In this document: piece by piece, positions 35,701 through 47,560 of the stretch
How the letters are laid out: each line of letters starts with the position of its first letter
How positions within the stretch are numbered: the first letter of the stretch is position 1
NCBI GenBank assembly: GCA_936432065.2
Contig: OW386288.2
Coordinates: forward strand, 16,852,706 to 16,916,705
Source of the DNA: Rutpela maculata
Taxonomy: Eukaryota; Arthropoda; Insecta; Coleoptera; Cerambycidae
Direction: 5' to 3'
Length of the DNA: 64,000 nucleotides
Notes under the pieces: model-generated
What the model saw: the letters and a program-made list of their open reading frames with translations, nothing else
Told to the model about the DNA's origin: nothing
Database searches by the model: none
Position numbers and translations under genes: made by a program

Positions 35701-36999
35701 GTTCCCCTGTAGCTATAGAGGGTATTTAAAAACTCCTGGGAATAGTAACATCACTAAAATAAATTAGGAAGTTATTTGGTACCAATATTGTTGGTTAATT
35801 TTGTTTCAGAGTACTGTAGTAGTTATTAGTCAAATTAGAATTTAGTTTAAATTGTGGTAGAGTTTAAAAAAGTTACTTTTCGAAAAACTGCAATTCTGCG
35901 AAACAAGCTCAAAAAACGGTCAAAAATGATCTACTTTGAAAGGTTAGAATAGCTTACGATCTATTCGGATTTTTATTTAACGAAAATTGAGTGTACTATA
36001 ATGCATCTTTAGACCACTTTTACGTATAATCATCAGACACAAAGTCATTTGAAGAAATCTGGAAAGTACCATTTTCAAGATAAACATAAAAAAATCGAGT
36101 CTTGGAAATTTCGTAGTTTGGGAACTATTATGACCAGAACGTTATTTTTCTTCATGCAGATTTTTATTATCTAATTTTAATCTAATACACATTTACATTA
36201 GATGCACTTAAAATGACTTTTTTTCTTTCAGAAGTGGTTTCAATGGAACTGAACAATTCTCACGAAATATAGGGAGCTTAATTATAGAATACCAGAAAGT
36301 AACTGTTATAGATGATGTTATGATGAGTTACAGAATTAATTTATAACACGTCCCTTAACATAATGTTTTGGGTACCTATATTAGTATTTGACGGGTATAA
36401 TACTATCACATAATTTAATTTTCACTTTTAAGTTCTCAGCACCCAGTTTCTATACAGAGGGCTCGTGGTATCGATAACTTACTATTACTATTTTTTAATT
36501 AACCGAAAAAAAAATTATCATTCTAATAGGAATATTTCGGCGTATATAGTTGGGTCTTTCATCATTTCAGTAAAATATATCACTGGTCTTGTGGCCGGAG
36601 TAGGTAAGGCTGGGGCGGCGCTATCACAAAACAAATGAATAACGGGCCGTAAAGTTATTAACTGCAGGTATATAATTGCCAAAAGGAAATAAGTCAAACC
36701 GAGAAACAACCAAAACAATATATCACTAAAGTTATTTTTCATTCGGCATAATTTTTCATCTGGAACAAGATCTCTGTTTGTAATTTACACATTTAATTGT
36801 TTCTCTTTTGTTTTGCCTGCACTTCATTGGTTTTATTTCCTGGCCAGGTAGAAATGGTGGTATTTCAATTTGGATATTAATTATTATTGTTGTGAAATCC
36901 TTCTATGTTTTAATAGTTCAGTAAATAGGTTTTTTTTTGCTGGATAAGCACAGTATAAAGCAGAATTTTGGCATGGACGTTTAGAATTAGCAAAGAAAC
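35701..36999. other. AT-rich stretch, nothing identified
   Basis: No gene is supported. The 74-codon frame at 36518-36742 is hydrophobic, but upstream and downstream DNA is not coding-like. Confidence 0.35.
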
Positions 37000-37109
37000 A
37001 ATAACAACACACACCCACAAAAAAAAATTATTTGAACTGGACATCTCAATATACTTTTCTTTAGTAATTTTTCCCGCATATTACAGAGAAAAACCTGAAA
37101 AACTGTCAA

Positions 37110-37158
37110 AAAATGCGTTTTTTATGGTTTTTTATGGTTTTTTATGGTTTTTTGGGTG
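37110..37158. repeat. GGTTTTTTAT tandem run
   Basis: Four units of a 10-bp repeat in the left arm of the 37-39 kb palindrome. The right arm has no such run, so it expanded after the arms formed. Confidence 0.8.
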
Positions 37159-37827
37159 GTAAAGTATGCATATTGCGTGTTCGGCTAGGCTGCATGTATT
37201 TTTCTTATGTTTTTTTTATCCACTGACCTCGAATCCATTGTTAGAACCCAGGGTTAATCGTCAAAATGTTGGGGAAAATAAGAAAAAAAACGTAAAAAAC
37301 CGCGATTTTCACGGATACTATGTTTTTTATGGATATCACGTTTTTTTCATGAATATATAGCATGTTACGATGGCCTGCGTACACCTTTTTTGAGCAATTT
37401 TTCCCGCTGATCACAAATTTTGAGTCAAATTTGAAGGTCAGTGATGAAAATACTGAGAAAAATCAAAAAAATTGTCAAAAATCGAGTTTTTCATGGATGT
37501 CGCGTTTTTTCATGAACCGTAGCGTAGCGTGTTCCAATGGTCTGCATATACCTTTATCGAGTGATTTTTTCCGCTGATCACGAATCTGGAGTCAAATTTT
37601 GGGGTCAGTGATGAAAACACTAAAAAAAACTAACAAAAATCGGATTTTTTCAGAATACACAATCATTGTGCGTGAAATATGGTATTTCAATTTTATATGG
37701 GTTTTCGTTTTCGAACGCGCTTATCTTCAAACGATTTATATAAGGGGTTTCTTCGTTGTTTCGTTTCTTTTGGTTTCACTTCTCTTTGTAGCATCCAGCA
37801 GTAATCCATTTACCCTGAAATCGACGT

Positions 37828-38145
37828 TCAAAGTATTTTAAATCTTGGTGGAAACCTTTCTCCTTGCTCTTCGCTGAAGTCACCGTTATTTTCTGGAAAC
37901 TCATCCAGGTGTGAATCGAGAAAGTGCAATTTCAAACTCATCATACAACTTAACTTTTCGTAATTCTTTATCATTTTTGATACAATGTTTCTGTAGTCTG
38001 GATCTTTGATATTACCAAGAAATTTTGTGGACACGTCTTTAAAACTTAACCACGCCGCCTTTTCTACTTCATTCGTGGAATCAACGGATTCTTGGTCCCT
38101 AAATAAAGTTTGAGTCTCAGGCCTAACGAAGATACCTTCCTTCAA
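37828..38145 (-). pseudogene. Fragment of an uncharacterised mobile-element-linked arthropod protein (left arm)
   Basis: A 105-codon frame reads MKEGIFVRPET...EVEKAAWLSFKDVSTKFLGN...MSLKLHFLDSHLDEFPENNG...SEEQGERF. The MSLKxHFLxSHLDxFPENxG...E.GERF signature belongs to a protein that I recall as multicopy and uncharacterised in many arthropod genomes; I know no function for it. After GERF the frame is lost (PPRF instead of HQD). The continuation, HQDL...DYCWMLQRE, survives in the other arm. Probably a remnant of a domesticated or captured element gene. Confidence 0.6.
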
Positions 38146-38165
38146 TTTAGCATCAAATGACTCAA

Positions 38166-38198
<33 letters not shown>

Positions 38199-38204
38199 TT
38201 GAGT

Positions 38205-38600
38205 CATTTGATGAGTCACAAATCTGATGCTAAATTGAAGGAAGGTATCTTCGTGACTCATCAGAAACATTGTATCAAAAATGATACAGAATTACGAAAA
38301 GTTAGGTTGTATGATGAGTTTGAAATTGCACTTTCTCGATTCACACCTGGATGAAGTAGCCAGAAAATAACGGCGTCTTCAGCGAAGAACAAGGAGAAGG
38401 ATTCCACCAAGATTTAAAAGACTTTGAACGTCGATTTTAGAGTAAATGGGATGTCAACATGTTAGCAGATTACTGCTGGATGCTACAAAGAGAAGTGAAA
38501 CCAAAAGGAACGAAACGACGAAGAAACCCTTATACATATCGTTTGAAGATAAGCACGTTCGAAAACGAAAACCCATATAAAATTGAAATATTATATATCA
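38205..38600 (+). pseudogene. Mirror copy of the same protein fragment (right arm)
   Basis: Plus-strand blocks MSLKLHFLDSHLDE, then after a frameshift ENNGVFSEEQGEGFHQDLKD, FERRF-stop-SKWDVNMLADYC and WMLQREVKPKGTKRR. This extends the family signature beyond the left arm by about 45 residues. A stop replaces the usual Tyr or Gln after FERR. Together the arms show that one ancestral sequence was duplicated in inverted orientation and then decayed independently. Confidence 0.62.
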
Positions 38601-39175
38601 CCCACAATGGTTGGGTGTCCTGAAAAAAAAACAGATTTTTGACAGTTTTTTTTATTTTTCTCAGTGTTTTCATCACTGACCCCAAAATTTAACTCCAGAT
38701 TCGTGATCAGCGGAAAAAACTACTCGACAGAGGTATATGCAGACCATTGAAACTCGCTATGACTTCATGAAAAATACGTGATATCCATAAAGAAAACATA
38801 GTATCCGTGAAAAACGCGATTTTTGACGGGTTTTTTTTATTTTCCTTAACATTTTGATAATTAGCCCTGGGTTCTGACAATGGATTCGAGGTCAATGGGG
38901 TAAAAATACATAAGAAAAATACATGCAACCTAGCCGAACACGCCACATTCATAGTTTATCACTCAAAAAACTATAAAAAACGCATTTTTTTGAGAGTTTT
39001 TTGGGTTTTTCTCTGTAATATGCGCATTAACCCCCTCCCCCCCCCCCTCCCATTCTTACTTCAGATTCGTAATCAGCCGGAAAAAATACTAAAGAAAAGT
39101 ATATTCAGATGCCCAGTTCAAATCACTTTTTTTTTGTGGGCCTGTGTTATTTACAAAACGCGCTGGTATATATAA

Positions 39176-39335
39176 TACAATAATAATAACACACTACAGG
39201 TAATATGATTCCTTTATTCATGCAGGCTTTGGAAGAGTTTACTGGAATTAATTTCTTCTTCCGAAAAAATTCCAGCGCCACGGCCGAGAACCGAACCCGG
39301 GACCCTTGGGTGAGAGTCAAACATTTAAGCCTTTA
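39176..39335 (-). mobile_element. tRNA-Glu-like SINE, 5'-truncated
   Basis: The minus strand reads GACTCTCACCCAAGGGTC, then CCCGGGTTCGGTTCTCGG. This is the anticodon arm (CTC), variable loop and T arm of a Glu-tRNA-like sequence with a good B box. No A box or acceptor 5' half lies upstream. After a short body the copy ends in an AATAAAGGAA stretch and a TTATTATT tail at about 39178-39192. It sits directly outside the right arm of the 37-39 kb palindrome. Confidence 0.62.
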
Positions 39336-41032
39336 AATATTTATCTTATTCTTTCCCATTCTGACATTTCAAGTGTACTTTCCTCTTAACCAAGCAGTCA
39401 TATATAAGCAAACTTTCCTGTTTCTAGATATGCTGATTGTTCAAAAGCAATGCAATTGAGTCACGTGCGCTCTCCCACTACAGTACTTTAAATCAAGTGA
39501 CAATAAGCTACTGTTTTTAGGTTTTGCAGTTAAGAAGGTCTCAATATATAATAATATTTTTACAACAATAAAACTGTTAGTAGGTAAAAAGGTAATGACA
39601 CTGCAAAATACATTCTTGAAAAATGTTTATATATAAAGAGGTGAATAAAACATTTGAGTATAATTAAGAAACTAACCAATTTCATATAATTTTCAAGATT
39701 CATTAACAATTAACCTCATATAATTTGATTGAGGTGTGGCATATTGTATATCAAAAGACGCACAATTTTATTATTAATAAAAAGTTTTGTTGTAAAGTTT
39801 TGATAACTCTAATATTAACTTAGATATGGTCATTTTTTGAAGAAGCTCACAGAGGATTCATGGAGACTGGTTAGATTATCATTCCTGGACTCATTAGGAA
39901 CATTTATACCTAAAATCAGCTTTATACCATTTTTGTCAACGACCAGTAATTTTCGAATCCCTATTTACTACACTATAAACGTGGCCATTGAATTGGTCAG
40001 TACGTAACGCCGTGATAAATTTAACGAAACACAAAAGGGGGGGCAGTTTCAATGTCATTTTATTTGAAGTGTAAAGTTTTAATTTAAATGAACAGGTCTC
40101 AAAAGCAGGGCATTTGTGAACCTTGATCAAGCAGGTATAAAAAATCGTGAAAATTAAAACCCGGCGGTAATGAAGTGTTCTGGAATACGGACATAACGAC
40201 AAAATCTGTGAACATTGAGTTGCCTTATTGGTCAACTCAATGAACAAATGTATATACGCAGGCACTGGACGCACACATGCATGTAAGCATCGTATAATAT
40301 ATTTATTAAACGAGTGTTCTAGTTTTATATCCAGATTTATGGAAGAATAAGTCCCAAGGATATTCTCATTACATTTAATGTTCATGTTTATACATACTAG
40401 ATCTATAATGAAAAAACGGGGAAACTGGGGTGGCCTTATACTACACTTTGCATGCATTATCCAGTCAGACATAATTAAACGATATTCAAATATACTACTC
40501 GCAGTCCAGTTAATTTTGCTTCAAAAAAAATAGAACCTCGTTATTTTATTATGTTCAGATTTGTAATATTATATCGTTATAAAAGAGAAAAAAAATTAAT
40601 AATGAAAATGATGCAGTCCTAATTAAAATAAGACAAAAGATTCATATAAATGTCGGTCTAGAAATGCATCACTACTGGGCGTTAAAAAAAATTCTGGTTT
40701 TTAACCAACTTCCAAAAATTCTCAATTCGACCCGTATGTATGTCTTTTTAACACGCTTCTATTAACTTGACCCATTAACATTGTAAGCAAATCTTACAAC
40801 TCATTTTTCACTCACTTCTAATTGTCATATCGATTTGAAATCTTGCTAACTTATGCAATTCTAGAGACAATACAATAATATGGTACCATTGACATTGTAC
40901 GATGATGGAGGTGGGAGGTAGTGATAGGGACTCCTCATGAGCATATCACCGGCGACTCCGCTATAAACTCGAATTGTCCGCGACAGGAGAGAAAATAGAT
41001 TATAGTTAAAAAAACCAAAAAATATTTTTTTC
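39336..41032. other. Non-coding stretch with one 178-codon open frame
   Basis: The minus-strand frame 39936-40472 is open for 178 codons, the longest in the window without a known family. Its composition (many Cys, Ile, His, Lys, no domain, no signal peptide, no nearby splice or start context) gives no support for a real protein. Nothing else was identified. Confidence 0.3.
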
Positions 41033-42234
41033 TGAGTAGCGCGCTAAGAAGTTAATAATAATTATTAGGTCAGTAAATGCGTGGGGCGCCTACACGTAGG
41101 TAGATAAGTATATTTTGTTCATTATGCCTACGCGTTCAAATTGAATTACCTAATCATTATTTTTGGTAATTCTGCATTGTAGCGGAACATCGGAATTTTA
41201 CCGAATTGTTCAGGATACACATTTAATTTGGGGTTGTAGAACGCGAATCTGAAGTCAGTTTTCGGTGCAAATGCATAATTTTCTAAAAAAAAATTTTGAA
41301 ATTTTCCACCATAACGCTCACTCTCCGTCCCTGTAAACACTAAAAACTCTGCATTTCGGCTGATTTTCATTTCATGTTTACCATGTGTTTGTTCTAAAGA
41401 ACACTCACACCAAAAAAATTGCTTTTTCATAAAAAAAAAACAGCACAATATTATTTAAAACTGAAATTATAGAAACCAGAAAATGAATAATCGTTAAACT
41501 ATCAAACTAATGCGCATGCGTATCCTCACTTTAAAGTTGTGTCTAAGGTCTCGAGTAAAATCAGCAGGCGATTGTTGTCTCTATGATTTTGAAATGGTAT
41601 TTGCATTTTTGCGGGCGAACAATGATGTCACGGTAAAATTTTTCGGATAATTTAAGAAATCGGCATTTTTAGTTATATTAAAAGATTGGTAAATGTTTAC
41701 GATATTGACTTATCGTATTTTGTCATTTTTTTGCGACATGTAGTAGATACTTTAGAAATATTTTATGAGTACTTAATAATGAAATATTGTGTAAATAGCA
41801 AATAGTCCTACAATTTTACGGGAACGTGGAGCAAAAAGTGGTGCTTGGTGGGTAAAAGGATGTAAGAAGGGAGATGTATTGTTTAATTTTTGTTGCATTT
41901 AAGAGTTGTTTTAGTAGGTCAAAGTCATTTGGCGAATTTGAGCATGAATATTTTTGTTTGTTTTTGGTTCTCTAAAAATTTTTGGAAAACCAAAAACAAA
42001 CGCCCAAAATTATTCATATACAATGCATTTTTTACAATATTCAAAAATGATTCTTACCCTCCTGTTCGGCCGTTGAAATACCATTTCAAAATCAGAGGGG
42101 CAAAAATCACGAGACGTTAATTTCTCCAATTAGTTCCAACGTTTTCGCATAAAATTTGATAGCTGAGCCAATATGGTTATTGTTGTTATTGCTATCGAAG
42201 AGCTGTAAAAAAATGCGAAATGCCGAAAGTAGCA

Positions 42235-42274
42235 TTTTCCTTGCCCTAAATAATATTATTTAGGGCAAGGAAAA
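42235..42274. repeat. Perfect 40-bp palindrome
   Basis: TTTTCCTTGCCCTAAATAAT is followed immediately by its exact reverse complement, without a spacer. Confidence 0.97.
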
Positions 42275-42370
42275 TTTCCAAAATAAGCACAACATTTCAA
42301 CTATCTGAAACGATTATTATAACGTCTGTAACTGTGAACACATCTATGCAAAAAAATTGGAGAAATTCCA

Positions 42371-42552
42371 TGATTTATGCGCGAGCTCTCTAAGGTTAGG
42401 TTAGGTTAGGTTAAGGTAGTGTTATGTTCCTTTATTATTCTTATTATTACTGAAATGCATAATGCTTTTCAGTAATAAAAAAAAATAATAAATGAACATA
42501 ACACAACCTTATCTAACCTAACCTCAGAGAGTTCGCGCTTAAATCATACATT
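42371..42552. repeat. Inverted pair containing TTAGG units
   Basis: The left arm TGATTTATGCGCGAGCTCTC, TAAGG, three perfect TTAGG units (42396-42410) and GTGTTATGTTC is mirrored by GAACATAACAC, CTAACCTAACCTC and AGAGAGTTCGCGCTTAAATCA. TTAGG is the usual insect telomere unit, but three units are too few to call a telomeric block. Confidence 0.7.
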
Positions 42553-43088
42553 TTTCATCAAAATTTTTTTTTTTTTTTTGTAAATGTGCTCTATTTACCA
42601 TATCCTATTCACCTACTTTTTAGAAAATTTGCAAAATCAGTGATACCTAAACTTTGTGTGAGATATAGAGGCAAGTCTTAACAATGTCCATAATTACACA
42701 CATGCGCAAACTTGGGAACTAATTGGACAAATAACGTCTCGTCAAAAATCGCCTACTGATTTTGCCCAATACCTTAGACACAAATTTGTGAGGATACACA
42801 TGCGCATTAGTTTGACAGTTTGATGATTTATCATTTCCTTGTTCATAGAGTTTTCAATAATTTACTGGTTTTTTTTTTATGAAAAAGCAATGTTTTGGTG
42901 CGTAAAAGGTGCATTATTCTGAGGAACACCTATTACATCGTGAACACAAAATCGAAGTCGGTCGAAATTGATAATTTTTTTAGTGTTTACAGGGACGGAG
43001 AGTGTATCCTGAAAAAATTTCGCAAAAATTCCGATGTTCCGCTACAATGCAGAATTACCTTATTTTTAACTTTTCAATGCGCTACTCA

Positions 43089-43509
43089 TAAAAGCGTGTT
43101 TGCTTTTTTTTTAATACAATTTATTTCATTTGTTCAATTATTACTCATAGGTTGGTTTAAGGGATTTCCATGAAATCTTCTTAAATTGTAAAGTATCACT
43201 CGGCGGTGATCCCATATTAATTTCATCGAGCTCTGTTTAATGTAAGGTAAGCAAAAATTGAAAACAAAATTTTTTTTAGTTCAAAATTGTTCAATATTTG
43301 GCGAAGGCGTCTCTTTCATCAGAACTGCATTGAAATTGGTAGGTAGCTGGTAGGTATTTTAGGAGTAGCTGAATCTGATCTCAAAAGTTCAGTTTCCCTT
43401 CTGTTTATTTATTTATTTATTTGATTACTCTAACCAAATCAAAGCATAATTTTTTTTAACATTATCTAAACAGACAAGTTAAACTAGTTTTTTTTGGTAT
43501 TATGTTTTT
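43089..43509. other. Short non-coding spacer
   Basis: Nothing is recognised apart from a TTTA run (43403-43423). Confidence 0.4.
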
Positions 43510-44560
43510 AAAGCCTCCAGGCAGCAATTAAAAATGTCCGTATCACCGCAGATTGCATTGTGATTGTCTCATATTACATAAATGGGTGAAAACTTTAGGC
43601 ATATCTAGAGAAAATACAGAACTAGATAAAACACAGAACTGGACAGGATATTGTTCTGGGGATGTTAAAAGACAGTTTTGACAATAATATTGGTGCGTCA
43701 ATAACATTGTTAATGATTTTAAAAAGAAAAAATTGAGAGAATCATCTCGTCCACGGCTTAAACTAACTAAAAAGTACTTATCGAGCAGGTCTTCTTGCGG
43801 AAAACCGATCGTTGGATAAGTACCTTCAGATCTGAAATACATACATTTAAGAAATTTGCGTTGGACAGATTCTAACTCATTCACATGTACATTATTTTGT
43901 GGGGTTCAAACAAGTAACGCATATTCAAACTTGGATCTAACATGACAATAATAGAGCATCTTAAATGTTTGATAAGTCACGGGAATTTCTAACTATAAAC
44001 CCATAGATCTTGCTGATTTCTGATACTGTGGTGCCATATGTATTGAAAGAGAAGGTGTAATCGAAGGTCACGTCATGTCACGTAGTGTTTCGGACCAATG
44101 AAGTATATTATTATATATATCTATATTATAATCGCAGGAGATAGGAATGGACATACGCGTAAAAGACATAACATTGCATTTCTGCGGATTTAGTGGAAGA
44201 TTGTATTTAGTACACCATTTTGCGTATGAAGACAACTGTCAATGGTATCAATTCTAGAAAATCATACATTAAATAATTAACCTTGTGTGTTATGTCATTG
44301 ATAAATATTGTGAAAAATGGTGGTCCAAGAACCGTCCCTTGTGGTACTCCGGAGGTAGCAACGTATTCCACAGACTTGAATTCATTGAAGGTAACATATT
44401 GGACTCTGTTTGCCAAGTAAGACCTGAACAGTGTTATCAAGTTTTCAGAAAGTTCGACATAATTTAGTTTTTTAAGCAACATATTATGGTCAAGTCTGTC
44501 GAATGCATTTTCATGAACTCTGTTATCTTCTATAAAAAATAAAAATGGTTTTATTAACAC
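43510..44560 (-). pseudogene. LINE reverse transcriptase, C-terminal two thirds, degraded
   Basis: Minus-strand blocks from 44560 down are ENAFDRLDHNMLLKKL (end of motif A, catalytic Asp region altered), LITLFRSYLANRVQYVTFN, SGVPQGTVLGPPFFTIFIND (motif B), then YAKWCTKYNLPLNPQKCNVM (D), FEYALLVWTPQNN and NELESVQRKFLKCMYFRSEG (post-motif-E region), ending with LVSLSRGRDDSLN. Motif C (FADD) was not found; its place at about 44230 is scrambled. Several frame changes occur. The clade looks Jockey/CR1-like and differs in sequence from the copy at 3411-5139. Confidence 0.75.
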
Positions 44561-46436
44561 TTTTTATTCACAAAAAATGTTCATTTTTAAGCGGCGCTGA
44601 AGAAAAAAATATATTACAAAAAGTTAATCAACTATCAAAAAAAGTTGTCCATTTAATGACGATTCCAACGTGTATAATAAATAATACATGGGTTATTCAG
44701 AACATATTTTTTTATCAGTTTTTCTTGTACAAGTCATGTTTGTTAAAAAATATATTTTACAAAATTTCAAGAGTCAAGACAGCTGATTTTTCAGAAATGA
44801 AATAAAAATTAATAAAGCAAGGTTTTTATTACTATTGACAGCTGTTCGAACTTCTACCGTGTCTTATTTTTCGAGATTTCGTGATTTCAGGCAAAAATAC
44901 AAAAATGTTACTATTAATAAACGATTGTAGAAAAATTACTTCTTCATGCTAGCAAAAGGACTCCTAAAACAAAATGTAAAAAAATCACAAAATTCAATAT
45001 CAGTAGTTCCAAAAATGTTAAGAAATAAAAATTTAACATTATACTATACAGTATACGCTATAAAAATCGATATCAACTATACAAGAAAATATTAAGTCAT
45101 TTCTAAAGCATGCATAAATATGAAAGAAATATACAATTCTCATTTGAAATATTTTTGTTATTTACTTTCTTATAAACATCAATTTCTTCTGAAAATTTGT
45201 TCTTAGAACTATTTTTAGATATCTTTAGTTTAATCTGGAGTTTTAAAACAGTTTTTCTCTCAAGTCAAATTAGAAATTTGTAGCATCTATATGTGAAGGT
45301 GAACTTATTTAACCAGTTGTAGATTTGACAATCGTTATTGTTACAAAGTGAACAAACCTTTGGTACTATATTAATAAGGTTAAAAAGAAAAAGTATTGCA
45401 TTCCAAAGATGGAACGTGGAACAGAAAGAAAAGGTGCTCGGAATGCGTGTAAAAATATATAAAAAAATTACTTTAAATTAAATGAAGAGATTTACGTTCG
45501 GGGATGTTGTTTCTGCCAAACACGTAAAAAGCCTCACAGGCAGATCTCCGTAAATTACCATTAAAAAGCGTGAAACCAATATTACACCGTCAGCTGTTTT
45601 TTGTACAAAACCGCAAAACTAACAGAAGTAACCTTTTAAATTTCAATATAAATCTGAATAATAACTGTTGTGACAAAAGGTATATTTACATACAAGTCGC
45701 AACAATAGCTTTGTATACAAACAGTGATATAAATATAAATTCGGTAGCACTCCACAGGAGGCAGTTCACTTCAGCATGAAATAATCGGCGTCTATAGTGT
45801 CGACATTAGGTTATATTACCCACTCAAGCGGTATCTTTTCACAGAGGATTATGCCTGTCGGTGTTTAAGGGACATCGTCCTATAATACGTATCCTAAAGG
45901 TGCAACGAGTATCACCTTTTAAGTCCTCTCTTCTTTGATCGTGACAACAGATACCACTTACGCAACTTTTGTCATGCGAACATCATTTTACGCTATATAA
46001 CTCTTCAATGATTCCTCCAGCCTACAAATGCTGTTAGTTTTCGAATTATGGATTGGAAATCTGATTTTAATGACGGCAGACACAAAGAGGGTCTATGTAG
46101 GCGCTACCAGTGCTTTATATTTAGCACTTTACTGTTCAAAGTGCGTGAAAAACGATTACAAATGGAACAGATGCATGGGAAATAGATTGGGATTCTTGTA
46201 ATTGCACACAATGGACCCGAAAAATGCAAGTGCTTTGTTTCTAACTGTAACTAGGCATTTTCAAACCGATTTTCATTAAATTTTGTGGTAATGTGACACA
46301 AAATCGTTTTGATAAACGTTAAAAGATTGACTACAACGTTCGATGTGGCTTTCGCCAATCAAGTCATCCACATCATTAAAATTTACCTAGAACTTAAAAA
46401 TTGTGACATAATTAGTATTCTTACATTTACTATATA
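44561..46436. other. Non-coding stretch with a dispersed inverted segment
   Basis: The segment 44955-45150 (GGACTCCTAAAACAAA, AGTTCCAAAAATGTT, AAGAAAATATTAAGT, ATGAAAGAAATATACAATTC) matches 47745-47985 in reverse complement, about 2.8 kb away. No gene is supported. CTGCCAAACACGTAAAAAGC near 45514 and nearby short open frames are unassigned. Confidence 0.4.
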
Positions 46437-47117
46437 CAGGGTGACTCATTTAAAAGCTGAAGACCTCTCTAAAATTTTTATTTACTGTGCGATTTGAATC
46501 AAATTTTACTCAAATATAGAACAAATTAGGATCTAATTATGGCCAGAAAAACATTCGCCTCCTACAAATGCAAAGCCACCTGCGGTACCAAAGATGCGGA
46601 AAAAAACAAAAAAATCCTATTAAGCATTTTTTTATCGAAAAATTTTGTTAATGAAACTTGTTCAGAATTGTCCAAAATTTAATCAAAATTAAAAAATTGA
46701 AAAATTGAAATTTTAAAAATAATTATTTTCCTACCTAGTAGTGAGTTTAATTTTAAACAAAATTGTCATAGTACAGTTTTCTAAATAAAAAAAAAAAAAA
46801 CATTAAAATGATATTTTCGGACTTAAATATTATTTTAATCAATTTTTTTTTGTTTTGATTAAATTTTGGACTTAAGGTTTTTGGACAATTCCGAACAAGT
46901 TTCATTAACAAAATTTTCCGATAAAAAAATGCCTAATATGATTTTTTGTTTTTTTCCACATACTTTGGTACCGTAGGTGGCTTTGCATTTGTAGGAGGCG
47001 AATGTTTTTCTAGTCATAATTAGTTCCTATTTTATCCTATACTTGAGTAAAATTTGATTAAAATCGCACAATAAACAAAAATTTTAGAGAAGTGTTCAGC
47101 TTTTAAATGGTCACTCT
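46437..47117. mobile_element. Mariner-type foldback MITE, about 680 bp
   Basis: The left end CAGGGTGACTCATTTAAAAG and the right end (GAGTGACCATTTAAAAGC read inward) match apart from a 1-bp deletion, with TA outside. The arms share more than 200 bp in mirror order: AGCTGAAGACC/AGCTGAACAC, TGCGATTTGAATCAAATTTT, CATTCGCCTCCTACAAATGC and AAAGCCACCT.CGGTACCAAAG. No coding sequence. Confidence 0.82.
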
Positions 47118-47329
47118 ATATTTAACTAGTGTCTCATAACTAGCAAATCTCTCATTTGACCCGTAAATAATTCCTACAATGATTTTTTGTGTAATGTAAG
47201 GGGGCTTCCACAATCATTAATTAATCTTTTCCACAAAAAAATAAGTTTTTCTCAATTATCTCCTTTCCTCTTCATTCTACCCTAGAATTAGGTAACTTTT
47301 ATTTAAACTATTTTTCTCTATTGTTAATA

Positions 47330-47560
47330 CTTTAGGATTTACAGCCACCTGAATGACGAAAATTTGTGCTTTGCTGCAGTTATTATCAATAATGTAGATT
47401 GTAAAATTTCCCAAAACTTCTGTTTAAACAATTTTCTCACGGTCAATTGTTTAAAAATTGCAGCAGCTTGAATTTCGGAAAAATGTCTTCGTAGTAATTA
47501 GCATTATCAATATTGTAGATTACAGAATTTCCTAAAACTAAAGTCGAGTGAAACTTTACT
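47330..47560. repeat. Diverged tandem units of about 120 bp
   Basis: Two units share GCAGC/GCAG, ATTATCAATAATGTAGATT or ATTATCAATATTGTAGATT, then AATTTCC.AAAACT. The spacing is about 125 bp. Confidence 0.55.

Larger units (their letters stand above)
37000..39155. repeat. Large palindrome, about 1-kb arms around an AT core
   Basis: The left arm (37000-38160) and right arm (38205-39155) are diverged mirror copies joined by an AT dinucleotide core (38161-38202). Outer ends match as AACACA...CCCACAAAAAAAA, TTTGAACTGG and TATACTTTTCTTTAGTA. Each arm has copies of a module with CGCTGATCAC.AAT, GTCAAATTT and GGTCAGTGATGAAAA, then TTGTCAAAAATCG (left arm at about 37400, 37575; right arm inverted near 38640-38720). 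Both arms carry pieces of one protein family. No terminal target duplication was fixed. Confidence 0.82.
41033..43088. repeat. Foldback element, about 2.05 kb, with nested palindromes
   Basis: The outer ends match as TGAGTAGCGC on both sides. Mirror blocks follow in order: GGTAATTCTGCATTGTAGCG with AACATCGGAATTTT, a GTCCCTGTAAACACTAAAAA block, TTTTTCATAAAAAAAA, CTAATGCGCATG.GTATCCTCAC, GTCTAAGG and GCAGGCGATT. The left arm has about 100 bp more (near 41060-41160) than the right. Within the interior are a perfect 40-bp palindrome and a TTAGG hairpin. Minus frame 41146-41448 and plus frame 42895-43173 are shadows of the arms. Confidence 0.8.

Noticed and set aside
39936..40472. 178-codon minus-strand open frame as a host gene
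   Set aside because: It has no recognisable domain, an odd composition and no supporting signals. One frame of this size is plausible by chance in 64 kb.
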